From Phycisphaeraceae bacterium (GTDB taxonomy: Bacteria > Planctomycetota > Phycisphaerae > Phycisphaerales > Phycisphaeraceae), in assembly GCA_002686995.1 (NCBI GenBank), contig NYZC01000372.1:1-34561 (forward strand): a stretch of DNA of 34,561 nt, given 5' to 3'. This document shows positions 16,072-25,045 of the stretch, piece after piece. Both the position numbers and the translations under genes were made by a program. A model generated the notes under the pieces. The model was not told the origin of the DNA and made no database searches. It saw only the letters and a program-made list of their open reading frames with translations. Positions within the stretch are counted from its first letter, which is position 1. Each line of letters opens with the position of its first letter.

Positions 16072-16237
16072 AAGGCGGTCCGCCTTCGGCGGATCTCCGC
16101 TTCGCTTCGATGTTCAGTCCGCCCCCGGCCCCGATCCGAGATGCGGGGCTGCGGGCCGATCCGAGATGTGGAGCTTCCCGTAGCCCGATTCGACCCCGGT
16201 CGAATCGAACCAACCGAACCCCGAACCCCGAACTCCC
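16072..16237. terminator. Spacer with two perfect hairpins, direct repeats and a heptamer array
   Basis: Just after the argA stop, aaggcggtccgcctt forms a palindrome with 7-bp arms. At 16186-16207 cgattcgacc and ggtcgaatcg are exact 10-bp inverted arms with only 2 nt between them. gatccgagatg occurs twice (near 16132 and 16158). The spacer ends with gaacccc (16216-16222), gaacccc (16223-16229) and gaactcc (16230-16236), then the GTG start of mfd. The hairpins may terminate argA transcription, although no U-tract follows. Confidence 0.5.
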
Positions 16238-19200
16238 GTGCCTGACGCCGACTGGCTCAACCGGATCGTCGAATCGGATCTCGTCCGCTCGATCACCGCG
16301 CGCCTCGACGATCGATGCCGCATCGTCGTCGAGGGTAGCTGCGGCTCGTCGACCGCGCTGCTCGCCGGCGCCACCGCGCTGAAATCAGGGCGTCCGGTGC
16401 TGCTCGTCGTGGCCCACCTCGACGAGGCCGACGACGCCGCCGAAGATCTGGCGCTGTTTGCGGCGAACGGGCACGCGCTGCCGGTCGAGCGATTCGCGGC
16501 CCTGGAGGTGCTGCCCGGGGAGACGAGCGTCAGCCTCGAACTGCTCGTGCAGCGGCTGACGGTCGTGAGCCGTCTGGCCGAGCAGGGCCGTCCATCCGGG
16601 GGCGTCATCGTGGCGCCGATCCAGGCGCTCATGCAGTCGGTGCCGCGGCCAGAGGCGCTGGAGCACTACCAGATCACCATCGAGGTCGGGCGCGAGTTCC
16701 CGCCGGGACGCCTGCTCGACTGGCTCGACCGGGCCGGGTACCAGCGCATGGATGCGATCGAGCAGCCGGGCGACGTGGCCATGCGCGGCGGGATCATCGA
16801 CATCTTTCCGCCGGTGGGCGATTTCGAGACGGCGGAGGGAAGTGCATCGGGCCCGACCGGACCGATCCGACTCGACTACTTCGGCGACGAGATCGAGTCG
16901 ATCCGCCGCATCGACATCGACACCATGGGCTCCGGCGTGCGGATCGAGCGCGCCACGCTCATCGGCGCGTCCATCGAGACGCTGCAGGCCGACCGAGACA
17001 ACTGTCACCTCATGTCGCTGCTGGGTGACGACTGCGTCGTCTGCATGCACGAGGTCATGGAGCTCTCCGAGCAGGCGCGCGGATACTACGAGCGCCTGAC
17101 CGACTCGACGGGGATCTACCCGCCGCCATCGCTCTTCAAGCTGCTGACCGCTCACAGCCACGTCGAGGTGAACCAGTACAGCGCCACCACGGGTGACGAG
17201 CAGCCGTTGCGGCTGACCGCGCGCTCGCTCATGGCGTTCGACCAGGATGCGGCGTCCGCGGTGACCGAACTGGTCACGCTCGCGGACGAGCCGGCGCACG
17301 AGGTGCGGGTGCTTTGTCGCAACGACGCGGAGCGCGAGCGGCTGTCGCAACTGCTCGCCGAGCCGGAGTCGGGCCGGAAGGGCGGCACCGAAGCGGCGGC
17401 GGCGCGGCGCGAGCACCATGTCCGGATCGAGCTGGGCTACCTGCATCGCGGGTTCGTCTGGGAGCAGGACGCGGAGGATTCGGAGGGCGGGCCGGGAAGC
17501 CAGACCTGGCTGGTTCCCCACCACGAGCTCTTTCACCGGTACGAGACGCGGCGGCGCGTGCGCCGTGTCAGCAGCTCGCAGGTCGCGTCGCGGACGACCG
17601 ATGCCTTCATCGACGTCGACGTGGGCGACCACGTCGTGCACGTCGAGCACGGCATCGCGCGGTTCACCGGTCTCAAGACGATGAAGCGCCACGGCAAGAC
17701 CGAGGAGTTCCTGACCCTCGAGTTCGCGCAGCGAGCGCTGCTGCACGTGCCGGCGACGCAGATCGATCTCGTGCAGAAGTACGTCGGCGGATTCCAGGGC
17801 AAGCCGCCGCTGAGCACCCTGGGCGGCAAGCGCTGGGCGAGCCAGAAGCAGGCGGTGTCCGAGGCGGTCAAGGACCTCGCCGCGGAGATGCTTCGCGTGC
17901 AGGCGGCCCGGTCCGCGCTGCCGGGCGTGCGCTTTCCCGACGACACGACCTGGCAGAAGGAGTTCGAAGCCGAGTTCCCGTACGAGGAGACCGAGGACCA
18001 GGTCGCGGCGATCGCGCAGGTCAAGCGCGACATGTCCGACGAGCAGCCGATGGACCGGCTGATCTGCGGCGACGTCGGCTTCGGCAAGACCGAGGTCGCG
18101 ATCCGGGCCGCGTTCAAGGCGGTCGAGTTCGGCAAGCAGGTCGCCGTGCTCGTGCCGACGACGGTGCTCGCGGAACAGCACGAGCGCACCTTCGGCGACC
18201 GGATGGCGGATTACCCGTTCCGCGTCGCGTCGCTGAGCCGGTTCAAGACCGCCGGCGAGCAGAAGGTGCTGCTCGAGGAGCTTCAGAAGGGGCGCATCGA
18301 CGTCATCATCGGGACGCATCGCCTGCTGTCGAAGGACGTGCGCTTCGCCGATATCGGCCTGGTGATCATCGACGAGGAGCAGCGCTTCGGCGTCGAGCAC
18401 AAGCAGAAGCTGCTGCAGTTCCGCCTGACCGCCGACGTGCTGACGCTGACCGCGACCCCGATCCCCCGCACGCTGCACATGGCGATGCTGGGGCTGCGCG
18501 ACATCAGCTCGCTATCGACGCCGCCGCTGGACCGGCGGGCGATCGTCACCGAGGTCATTCCGTTCAACGAGCAGCGCATCCGGCAGGCGCTCGTGCGCGA
18601 GCTGAATCGCGACGGCCAGGCGTTCTTCGTGCACAACCGCGTGCACAACATCCAGAGCGCGGCCGACGACGTGCGCCGGCTCGTGCCGGACGCGAAGGTG
18701 ATCATCGGGCACGGCCAGATGTCAAGCGGCGAGCTCGAGCGGGTGATGCTCGCGTTCACGCGGCGCGAGGCGGACATTCTCGTCTGCACGACGATCATCG
18801 AGTCGGGCATCGACATTCCGACCGCGAACACGATGATCATCAACATGTCCGATTACTTCGGACTTGCTGACCTGCACCAGCTGCGCGGCCGCGTCGGACG
18901 GTACAAGCACCGGGCATACTGCTACCTGCTGCTGCCGACCGATCGACCGGTCACCGACACGGCCCAGCGCCGACTCAAGGCGCTCGAGCAGTACTCGATG
19001 CTCGGGGCGGGCTTCAAGATCGCGATGCGCGACCTCGAGATTCGCGGCGCGGGCAACCTGCTGGGCAGTGAGCAGTCGGGGCACATCGCGGCCGTCGGTT
19101 ACGAGCTCTACTGCACGCTGCTGGACCAGCAGGCGCGGCGGCTGCGCAACGAGCGCATCGTCGAGCCGGTGCGCACGCACCTGGAGCTTCCGATCGTGGG

Positions 19201-19630
19201 CCGGATCGATCGCAAGTACATCCCATCCGACAAGTTCCGCATGGACGCCTACCGGCGGCTGAGCCGCTCGGCGACGCTGGAAGAGCTCGAAGCCGTCGTG
19301 AGCGACATGACCGACGCGTACGGCGAGCTTCCGGCGGCGGCGCAGGTGCTTGTCGACCTGACCGAGGTGCGCATCGCGATCAGCACGCTGGGCGTGGATT
19401 CGCTCAAGCTGGAGGAGAAGGACCTCATCTTCAAGGCGCTGCAGGTGCGAGACCTCCAGATCATGCTCAACAATGCGCCGGGCCGCGTGACGGCGCTGGA
19501 TCGGCAGACGTTGTATTACCGCCCGCCTGAAAACTATCTGAGCCCGGCGTCAACGCTTCTGGCGATTCTGCGCAAGCTTCTGGTGAGTCCGATTCGGGAA
19601 GGCGGCGTGGCGGCGGGGACCGCGAGCTAG
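16238..19630 (+). CDS. mfd: Transcription-repair coupling factor Mfd
   Basis: The 1130-residue protein is close to the E. coli length (1148). It releases RNA polymerase stalled at DNA lesions and recruits UvrA. The N-terminal UvrB-like module spans about 1-350. The RNA-polymerase-interacting (CarD-like) domain starts at DVDVGDHVVHVEHGIARFTGL (about 455-480). The RecG-like translocase has Walker A GDVGFGKT (611-618), a DEEQ box (712-715, IIDEEQRFGVEHK), TATPIPRTLHMAMLG and, in the second lobe, QLRGRVGRYKHRAYCYLL. The C-terminal domain with GRIDRKYIPSDKFRMDAYRRL is complete. The only credible start is GTG 16238, with no Shine-Dalgarno site; it directly abuts a heptamer array. Confidence 0.97.
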   Translation: MPDADWLNRIVESDLVRSITARLDDRCRIVVEGSCGSSTALLAGATALKSGRPVLLVVAHLDEADDAAEDLALFAANGHALPVERFAALEVLPGETSVSLELLVQRLTVVSRLAEQGRPSGGVIVAPIQALMQSVPRPEALEHYQITIEVGREFPPGRLLDWLDRAGYQRMDAIEQPGDVAMRGGIIDIFPPVGDFETAEGSASGPTGPIRLDYFGDEIESIRRIDIDTMGSGVRIERATLIGASIETLQADRDNCHLMSLLGDDCVVCMHEVMELSEQARGYYERLTDSTGIYPPPSLFKLLTAHSHVEVNQYSATTGDEQPLRLTARSLMAFDQDAASAVTELVTLADEPAHEVRVLCRNDAERERLSQLLAEPESGRKGGTEAAAARREHHVRIELGYLHRGFVWEQDAEDSEGGPGSQTWLVPHHELFHRYETRRRVRRVSSSQVASRTTDAFIDVDVGDHVVHVEHGIARFTGLKTMKRHGKTEEFLTLEFAQRALLHVPATQIDLVQKYVGGFQGKPPLSTLGGKRWASQKQAVSEAVKDLAAEMLRVQAARSALPGVRFPDDTTWQKEFEAEFPYEETEDQVAAIAQVKRDMSDEQPMDRLICGDVGFGKTEVAIRAAFKAVEFGKQVAVLVPTTVLAEQHERTFGDRMADYPFRVASLSRFKTAGEQKVLLEELQKGRIDVIIGTHRLLSKDVRFADIGLVIIDEEQRFGVEHKQKLLQFRLTADVLTLTATPIPRTLHMAMLGLRDISSLSTPPLDRRAIVTEVIPFNEQRIRQALVRELNRDGQAFFVHNRVHNIQSAADDVRRLVPDAKVIIGHGQMSSGELERVMLAFTRREADILVCTTIIESGIDIPTANTMIINMSDYFGLADLHQLRGRVGRYKHRAYCYLLLPTDRPVTDTAQRRLKALEQYSMLGAGFKIAMRDLEIRGAGNLLGSEQSGHIAAVGYELYCTLLDQQARRLRNERIVEPVRTHLELPIVGRIDRKYIPSDKFRMDAYRRLSRSATLEELEAVVSDMTDAYGELPAAAQVLVDLTEVRIAISTLGVDSLKLEEKDLIFKALQVRDLQIMLNNAPGRVTALDRQTLYYRPPENYLSPASTLLAILRKLLVSPIREGGVAAGTAS

Positions 19631-19793
19631 GGGCGAGGGTCCGGGGTCCGTGGCGCCGCGCAGCTTGGGCGCGCCGCGCATCAGGCCCGTGGGCTCACGC
19701 CCGCGGTTCGAATGGCATGGGGATCCGATGACGCGCCGAACCCGCCCTAGAGTCACACCCCAGATCCCAGATCCCAGATCCTAGATCCTCTTC
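19630..19793. repeat. Composite spacer element, copy C: core with shortened hairpin
   Basis: It lies between convergent mfd and the macrodomain gene. The left array ggggcga, gggtccg, gggtccg (19630-19650) begins on the last base of the mfd stop codon. The right array (19759-19793) has cccagat three times, then cctagat and cctcttc, and covers the stop codon of the minus-strand gene (19781-19783). The core (about 19653-19720) is in the same orientation as copy B but lacks the inner part of the hairpin. What remains is ccgtgggc (19687-19694) facing gcccgcgg (19699-19706), eight pairs with one T-G and a 4-nt loop. Confidence 0.85.
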
Positions 19794-20371
19794 CTCTGCG
19801 TCATCCATGATCCGCGCGTTTCGATGGCGCGTCGGTAGATCTTCGCGTCCTCGTCGCTGAAGCAGCAGAAGACCACCCTTTCAAGCTGCTCATGCTGACG
19901 CGTCCAACCCAGCACATGACTGAACGCGATCTTCGCTGCGCGCTGCTTCGGAAAGCCATAGACGCCCGTGCTGATCGCAGGAAACGCCACGCTCCGTGCT
20001 CCGTGCGCCTCGGCAAGCTCCAGCGACTGCTGATAGCACGAGGCGAGCATCACGTCCTCGCGGACGTCGCCAAGCTTCTCGTGCTCGGCCGCCTGGTCTC
20101 CGTGCCAGACCGGTCCCACCGTGAGAATGATGTGGCGGATGCCGACGGACTCGAGATCGAACGCGGGCGCGATCTTCGCAAGGCCGGTCGGGCAACCGCC
20201 CAGCGTCCGGTTGTGCTCGAGCAGTCGCGGCCCCGCCGCCCGGTGAATCGCGCCGTCGACGCCGCCGCCGCCGAGCAGCGATTCGTTCGCCGCGTTGACG
20301 ATCGCGTCCACGCTCAACTGCGTGATGTCGTCGGTGATGACCTCGATGCGATCGAGCTCGGCCGGATTCAA
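19781..20371 (-). CDS. Macrodomain protein (O-acetyl-ADP-ribose deacetylase-like)
   Basis: The 196-residue single macrodomain is of the YmdB/MacroD type. The ADP-ribose site is seen in [20 protein letters not shown] (about 24-43) and [13 protein letters not shown] (about 130-142). The middle segment [13 protein letters not shown] also fits. Members hydrolyse O-acetyl-ADP-ribose or remove ADP-ribose from proteins. It starts with TTG at 20371, overlapping the stop of the upstream gene by 4 nt (TTGA), so it is translationally coupled to the small membrane protein. Its last residues are encoded within heptamer array C. Confidence 0.92.
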   Translation of the reverse strand: MNPAELDRIEVITDDITQLSVDAIVNAANESLLGGGGVDGAIHRAAGPRLLEHNRTLGGCPTGLAKIAPAFDLESVGIRHIILTVGPVWHGDQAAEHEKLGDVREDVMLASCYQQSLELAEAHGARSVAFPAISTGVYGFPKQRAAKIAFSHVLGWTRQHEQLERVVFCCFSDEDAKIYRRAIETRGSWMTQRKRI

Positions 20372-21036
20372 GCCTGATCTCGCAGGGCGAGCGGCGGCTC
20401 GATGATCTCGCGAAGAACGATGGCGTCCCGCAGGTCAGTGCGCTGGAGCATCTTCCGGAGCCTGCCGCCGCCGCGGCGTTGCGAGGACACCGGGGGCAGG
20501 GACGGCGCGGCGGCCTTCGACGGGTCGGCTTCGGAGATCGGAGCCGGATCGGACATCGGCGCGGGCGTCGGGTGCGAAAGGAGATCCATCTTCGGCCCTG
20601 CCGTGTCGCGCGGGGGCGTCGGCTGCGGCCCGGACGGCTTGTCGCCGCCGAGGCGGCTGCGGCGCTGCTCGTATTCGCGTATCGCGCGGTCGCGCTGGGC
20701 GCGCTGGGAGGCGGTCAGGTTGCCGGGCTGGGCGGTGCTGCGAGGCTGACCGGAAGCGCGGCGCCGGGCATCGGCCATCTCCTGGATCTGTCGGCGACGG
20801 GCCTCGGCCACCTCGCGGATCCGGCGGCGCCGGGCTTCGAGCATCTCCTCGGGGCTGGGCTTGCGTGCCGGGGCCGGCTGGTCCGTGTCATCGGACAGCA
20901 GCACCGGCTCGCCGTCCTCGGAGCGACCTGCCTGCTCCTCCTTCTTTTTCCGGTATTCCTTGTAGAGGTTGCCGAGACCGCTGAGCACGGCGATGAGCAC
21001 GACGAGGGCAAAGATATAGGGATCGAGATCGCTCAT
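20368..21036 (-). CDS. Small membrane-anchored, charged protein of unknown function
   Basis: The product has 222 residues. One N-terminal helix ([20 protein letters not shown]) anchors it, with the basic KEYRKKKEE just after. An arginine-rich helical stretch follows ([20 protein letters not shown] and similar, about 65-95), then a proline/serine-rich linker. A conserved-looking tail, [18 protein letters not shown], then [11 protein letters not shown], closes the protein. I recognise this tail pattern from uncharacterised planctomycete proteins but know no function. It sits 12 bp after the ABC ATPase gene and overlaps the macrodomain gene, so the three form one operon. It might link the ATPase or an enzyme complex to the membrane; this is a guess. 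Confidence 0.75.
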   Translation of the reverse strand: MSDLDPYIFALVVLIAVLSGLGNLYKEYRKKKEEQAGRSEDGEPVLLSDDTDQPAPARKPSPEEMLEARRRRIREVAEARRRQIQEMADARRRASGQPRSTAQPGNLTASQRAQRDRAIREYEQRRSRLGGDKPSGPQPTPPRDTAGPKMDLLSHPTPAPMSDPAPISEADPSKAAAPSLPPVSSQRRGGGRLRKMLQRTDLRDAIVLREIIEPPLALRDQA

Positions 21037-21048
21037 GGCGCAGACGGG

Positions 21049-21864
21049 TCAACCCGTTCCGCTCATTATAGACGGAGGCCGCGGTACGAACAGGGGACGT
21101 TCACCGTCGCCGTGCGACATCTCCTCGAGCGGCATCCCGTAGACCGGCTCGAGCCGGTCGGCGCGCAGCACCTCGCGCCAGGGACCCGCGGCCTCGAGGC
21201 GCCCGCGGTCCATGAGCCAGACGTCGTCGGCGTACCGGGCGGCGAGATTGAGGTCGTGCAGCACCATGACCACGGCCAGCCCGTCGAGGGCGAGACGGCG
21301 GATCCGTTGCATGGTGTGATGCACGTGCCGCAGGTCCATCGCGCTGACCGGCTCGTCCAGAAGCATGACGCGACCCTGGCCGTGGGACTGGGCGATGGCC
21401 CGCGCGAGCAGGACGCGTTGCTGCTGACCGGTCGATAGACGCATGTAGATCCGGTCGCGCAGGTCGTTCAGGGCGCACTGCTCCATCGCTCGATCGACCG
21501 CCGCCGCGTCCGGGGCGAGCGCGTAGCGTCCCATCCGCACCACTTCGCCCACCGTGTAGTCGAATCCCGGACCGCCGCGCTGGGGCACGTAGCTGACGAG
21601 CGCCGCGCGCCGTCGAAGATCGAGGCCGTCGATCGCGGTTCCTTCGAGCAGCACGCTTCCCGAATCCGGCGGAAGCTGACCGAGCATGACGCGCAGCAGG
21701 GTGGTCTTGCCGGCCGCGTTGGGGCCGATCAGGGCGCAGAGGCGACTCGCGCCCAGCGTGGCGCTGAGGTTCTCGATCACCGGTCGGTCCGATTCGTACG
21801 CGAAGCGGAGATCCCGGCATTCGAGCCGAGGCGTCCCGTCGATGGTGTTCTCGGACGTGGTCAT
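21049..21864 (-). CDS. ABC transporter ATP-binding protein (FecE/BtuD-like)
   Basis: The 271-residue single nucleotide-binding domain has Walker A GPNAAGKTT (47-55), a Q-loop at YVPQRG, signature LSTGQQQR (143-150, T for the usual G in LSGGQ), Walker B VMLLDEP (D170, E171) and switch histidine H203 in VLHDLN. The layout is that of ATPases importing iron-siderophores, haem or cobalamin. No permease or binding protein gene is beside it, so its partners are elsewhere or it has another role. It is the first gene of a minus-strand operon with the small membrane protein and the macrodomain enzyme. Confidence 0.9.
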   Translation of the reverse strand: MTTSENTIDGTPRLECRDLRFAYESDRPVIENLSATLGASRLCALIGPNAAGKTTLLRVMLGQLPPDSGSVLLEGTAIDGLDLRRRAALVSYVPQRGGPGFDYTVGEVVRMGRYALAPDAAAVDRAMEQCALNDLRDRIYMRLSTGQQQRVLLARAIAQSHGQGRVMLLDEPVSAMDLRHVHHTMQRIRRLALDGLAVVMVLHDLNLAARYADDVWLMDRGRLEAAGPWREVLRADRLEPVYGMPLEEMSHGDGERPLFVPRPPSIMSGTG

Positions 21865-21888
21865 GAGGGGAAGGCATCTTACTCGTTA

Positions 21889-21977
21889 TCGACCCCGTTC
21901 CCGTGCCCGTGTCCGTGTCCTCCTCGGGCAGGTGTAGGGTACGGGCAGGTGTAGGGTACGGGCAGGGGCACGGGAAC
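21889..21977. repeat. Divergent spacer with 17-bp tandem repeat and 12-bp inverted repeat
   Basis: gggcaggtgtagggtac occurs twice in tandem (21926-21942, 21943-21959), followed by a partial third copy (21960-21974). gttcccgtgccc (21897-21908) and gggcacgggaac (21966-21977) are exact inverted complements enclosing the repeats. C-runs come first and G-runs second on the plus strand, the reverse of elements A-D. It sits upstream of both the ABC ATPase operon and the coiled-coil gene and may be a regulatory site. In 21978-22118 I see no firm promoter. Confidence 0.75.
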
Positions 21978-22118
21978 CTTCGCGCCGTCGACCTTTGGGT
22001 TATCCGGACATGCCGTAGATTCCGGTCAGAGCAGAATGTTTGCCCCGCCCACTCAGGTCGCTCCTTTGTCCGTCCGATATGACCTGTATCCCTTGATTCA
22101 ATTGAGAAAGCGAGCGCG

Positions 22119-24914
22119 ATGAAGCGCGACGAAGCGGCAACTGACGAACGTGCGCCCGACGCCGGGCAGGCGCTGGATCTGCTGGGTGATCTCGAGCAGC
22201 GGCTCGAACTGCTGAAACAATTTCAGTCTCAGCAGGACGAATTCGTGGAGCAGGTGCGTGAGCGCGGCGACGCGCTCGACGCGCGCCAGGACGAGATCGA
22301 GCAGCAGCAGGCTGAGATCGAGGCGGCCCGCGCGGAGATGGCGCAGCGTCGCCAGGAGATCGAGGACGCGGCGAAGCAGTTCGACGCGCGCCGGCAGGAG
22401 ATCGAGCAGCAGCGGGAGCGCCTGGAGGAGGCCGAACGTTCGGTCCGGACCGATCGGGAAGCGATGCAGGCCGAAAGTGAACGGCTCGAGCAGCAGGCGC
22501 ACGACCTGGTCGAGCGCAGTGCCCAGCTCGACGGGCGCGGCGCTGAGATCGAGGCGGCGGCCGAGGCCGCGGCGCAACGGCATCACGAGCTCGAATCGCG
22601 CCAGCAGGCATTCGAAGCGCAGCAGCAGCAGCTTGAATCGCAGTGGCAGGAGCTGAACGATCAGCGGGGCGCGGTCGAGGCGGCCCGCCAGGCCGTCGAC
22701 ACGGATTGCGACCGGCTGAACGGGGATCGGGAGTGTCTCGAGCAGCTCGAGCGCGAGCTCGGCGCGCGGGCCGAGGAGCTCGATGGTCACCGCGCCGGGC
22801 TCGAAGCGGCGACGGCCGACCTGGATCGGCAGCGACAGCAGCAGGCGGCGCGGCACCACGAGCTGGATGAGGCCGCCGGCCAGGTCGCAGCGCAGCGCCA
22901 GCAGGTCGACGCGGAGCGAGCGCAGCTCGAAGAGGTCACCGAACGACTTCGATCGGATCGCGAAGCGCTCGACGGCCGCGCGGCGGAGCTTGCCGCCGCG
23001 CAGCAGCAGCTTGACGAGCGCCGTGACCGGCTCGACGCCGGCGCGACGGAGCTGGACGAACGATGCCGAGCGGTCGAAGAGCATGCGAGCGAGCTTGAGC
23101 GACGCGGGAGCGAGATCGACGCGCTCGGTCGCGAGCTCGACGAGCGTCGGGCGCAGGTCGAGCAGACCGAGCATGCGATTCACGAAGCGCAGCGTGGCCT
23201 TGCGGAAGAGCGCGAGCGCCTGGACGGGTTGGTGCGCGAGGTCGATGAGCGCGATACGGCGGTCGATGGCCGCCTCGCCGAGCTGGAAGAGCGTCAGCGC
23301 GGCCTGGACGGGCAGTTCGAGGCGCTCGCGGACGAGCAGGATCAGTTCGCGGCGAAGAAACAGGATCTGCAGGCCGGTATCGAGAGTCACGCGCTCGAGG
23401 AGCAGCGCCTGCAGCAGCTCGACGCGGACCTGGGCCGTGATCGCAAACGGCTCGACCAGGAGCTTCAGCGCGTCCAGGAGCTGCACCAGTCGCTGGACGA
23501 AGACCGGCAGGAGCTCGCCCGGCGGCAGGAGGCGCTCGCCGAGCAGGCGCGTCGGCGCGCGGACTTCGCGGACGGCCGCGAGCAGATCACGTCGGAGCGC
23601 GCCACCGAGCTGGAGGCGCTCGAAGCCGACATCGACGCCCGTCGCGATCAGATCGACCAGGCGCAGGCCCGGGTCGACGAGCAGTTGGCCGGGATCGAGG
23701 CGCAGCGCGAAGAGCTGGTGGCGCGCGAGTCCGAAATCGAGAAGATCGTCGAGAGCCTGAAGGGCCGTGACGCGTCGTTCGAGCAGCAGGACGTCGACCT
23801 GGCGCAGCGGGCCGGCGCGCTGGACGAGCGGGCGCAGGCGCTGGAGGACCGCGCGAAGGAGATCGAGAAGTCGAAGTCGAACCTGGAAGCGCAGGAGCGC
23901 GAGTTCGATCAGAAGCAGTCATCGTTCAAGCAGACGGTCAAGCAGGCGCAGCAGAAGGTCGCCAAGGAGATGGCACACGCCCGGGACAAGCACCAGGCCA
24001 CGCAGGACGCGGTGAAGCGCGTCGAGAGCCAGCAGAAGCGAGTGCGCGAGGCCGATCGGGCCGTCGAGTCCCGGCGAGCCAAGCTGCACCGGTACCGGCG
24101 CCTCCTTCGCGAACGATCGGCGGCGATCGTCGACGCGAAGGCGAAGGTGCAGAGCGGAAAGCAGCAGTACGAGGGCCTGCTCAAGCAGAAGCAGCTCGTC
24201 GTCGAAGCCAAGCGCTTCCTGGCGACGAGCGAGGACGAGCTGGTCCGGCGCTGGGCGGTGCACCGGGGCATCACCGTCGCGATGGTCGCGGTCGTGTGCA
24301 CGGTGGGGCTCGCGGTGGCGAGCTTCTTTGCCGGGCAGCGGCTGGCCACGCCCGTCTGGCGGGCCACGACCGCCCTGTCGTTCGACCTGCAATCGGCGAC
24401 GCCTTCCGTGCCGCAGTGGTCGGCGCAGGTTCAGAAGATGATTTTCAGCGAGGCCGTGGCGCGGGAGACGATCAACCAGCTCGGGCAGCGCGGATACCGG
24501 CCGTTCGACGACGCGGCGGCGCTGTCGGCGCACCTTTCGCAGACGCTGACCGTCAACGTGCCCCAGGTCGGCCGGCTCGAGCTCGAGTATCGCGACACGG
24601 ACAGCGAGCTGTCCGTCTTCGTGCTGGAGTCGATCGGCCGTGCGATCGTCGGCTACCAGATGGCGCGCGACCGCGCCGCGGAACGCGAGAACACGGCCTC
24701 CATCGCGCAGGCGGCGGCGCGCGATCGGCACGCCGTCGAGGACCGCAGCCTCATCATGTCGGCCCAGCTCTTCGGCGGCACGATGGCCGCATCGGCCCTG
24801 CTCGGCATCGTCGCGTTTCGCTTCATGCTGCGCAGCCGCCGCGTGATCGGCGACGCCGCGGTGCTCGAGCCCCTCGAGGACGAGGAGCTCTGGCCCCCGG
24901 CCGAAACCGTGTAA
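22119..24914 (+). CDS. Long cytoplasmic coiled-coil protein with Wzz-like membrane domain
   Basis: The product has 931 residues. From about 20 to 690 it is almost continuous coiled coil rich in E, Q, R, D and A with repeated patterns such as LDERxxEL and QRxxLDxR. There is no signal peptide, so this part is cytoplasmic. Two membrane helices follow: about 716-738 (TVAMVAVVCTVGLAVASFF) and about 884-905 (LFGGTMAASALLGIVAFRF). The 140 residues between them start WRATTALSFDLQ and contain MIFSEAVARETINQLGQRG and LELEYRDTDSELSVFVLESI. Order and spacing recall the extracytoplasmic domain of Wzz/GumC chain-length proteins. In those the cytoplasmic extension, if any, is a C-terminal kinase, not an N-terminal coiled coil. 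A scaffold or cytoskeleton-like role tied to envelope polymer export is possible; nothing nearby proves it. Confidence 0.8.
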   Translation: MKRDEAATDERAPDAGQALDLLGDLEQRLELLKQFQSQQDEFVEQVRERGDALDARQDEIEQQQAEIEAARAEMAQRRQEIEDAAKQFDARRQEIEQQRERLEEAERSVRTDREAMQAESERLEQQAHDLVERSAQLDGRGAEIEAAAEAAAQRHHELESRQQAFEAQQQQLESQWQELNDQRGAVEAARQAVDTDCDRLNGDRECLEQLERELGARAEELDGHRAGLEAATADLDRQRQQQAARHHELDEAAGQVAAQRQQVDAERAQLEEVTERLRSDREALDGRAAELAAAQQQLDERRDRLDAGATELDERCRAVEEHASELERRGSEIDALGRELDERRAQVEQTEHAIHEAQRGLAEERERLDGLVREVDERDTAVDGRLAELEERQRGLDGQFEALADEQDQFAAKKQDLQAGIESHALEEQRLQQLDADLGRDRKRLDQELQRVQELHQSLDEDRQELARRQEALAEQARRRADFADGREQITSERATELEALEADIDARRDQIDQAQARVDEQLAGIEAQREELVARESEIEKIVESLKGRDASFEQQDVDLAQRAGALDERAQALEDRAKEIEKSKSNLEAQEREFDQKQSSFKQTVKQAQQKVAKEMAHARDKHQATQDAVKRVESQQKRVREADRAVESRRAKLHRYRRLLRERSAAIVDAKAKVQSGKQQYEGLLKQKQLVVEAKRFLATSEDELVRRWAVHRGITVAMVAVVCTVGLAVASFFAGQRLATPVWRATTALSFDLQSATPSVPQWSAQVQKMIFSEAVARETINQLGQRGYRPFDDAAALSAHLSQTLTVNVPQVGRLELEYRDTDSELSVFVLESIGRAIVGYQMARDRAAERENTASIAQAAARDRHAVEDRSLIMSAQLFGGTMAASALLGIVAFRFMLRSRRVIGDAAVLEPLEDEELWPPAETV

Positions 24915-24920
24915 TCGCGC

Positions 24921-24976
24921 GCCCCGACCCCCGACCCGCGCCCCCCGCCCCCAGACCCCAGACCCTGGTCCCGTGC
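24921..24976. repeat. C-rich heptamer array between coiled-coil gene and tig
   Basis: Eight exact 7-nt steps begin 6 nt after the stop codon: gccccga, cccccga, cccgcgc, cccccgc, ccccaga, ccccaga, ccctggt, cccgtgc. The unit ccccaga also appears in arrays A and near 32717 and as its complement in B. Confidence 0.8.
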
Positions 24977-24988
24977 GTGGCCAATCCG

Positions 24989-24994
24989 TATAAT
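24989..24994 (+). promoter_or_regulatory. Perfect -10 box upstream of tig
   Basis: TATAAT stands 51 bp before the tig start and 12 bp after the C-rich array. The -35 position (24966-24971, tggtcc) is a poor match and lies in the array. The promoter probably drives tig and the following genes. Confidence 0.5.
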
Positions 24995-25045
24995 CCGATC
25001 TAGCGGCAGGCAGCCGCGTCAACCGGACAGATACGGAGTCACGAA

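Noticed and set aside
16385-18478. Long open frame (697 codons) on the minus strand opposite mfd
   Set aside because: It is a GC-driven shadow of the fully conserved mfd frame; its translation is low in complexity and matches no family.
22098-23486. 462-codon minus-strand frame rich in leucine opposite the coiled-coil gene
   Set aside because: It is the complement of the repetitive Glu/Gln/Arg codons of the coiled coil; the plus-strand frame has membrane helices and continues coherently to 24914.
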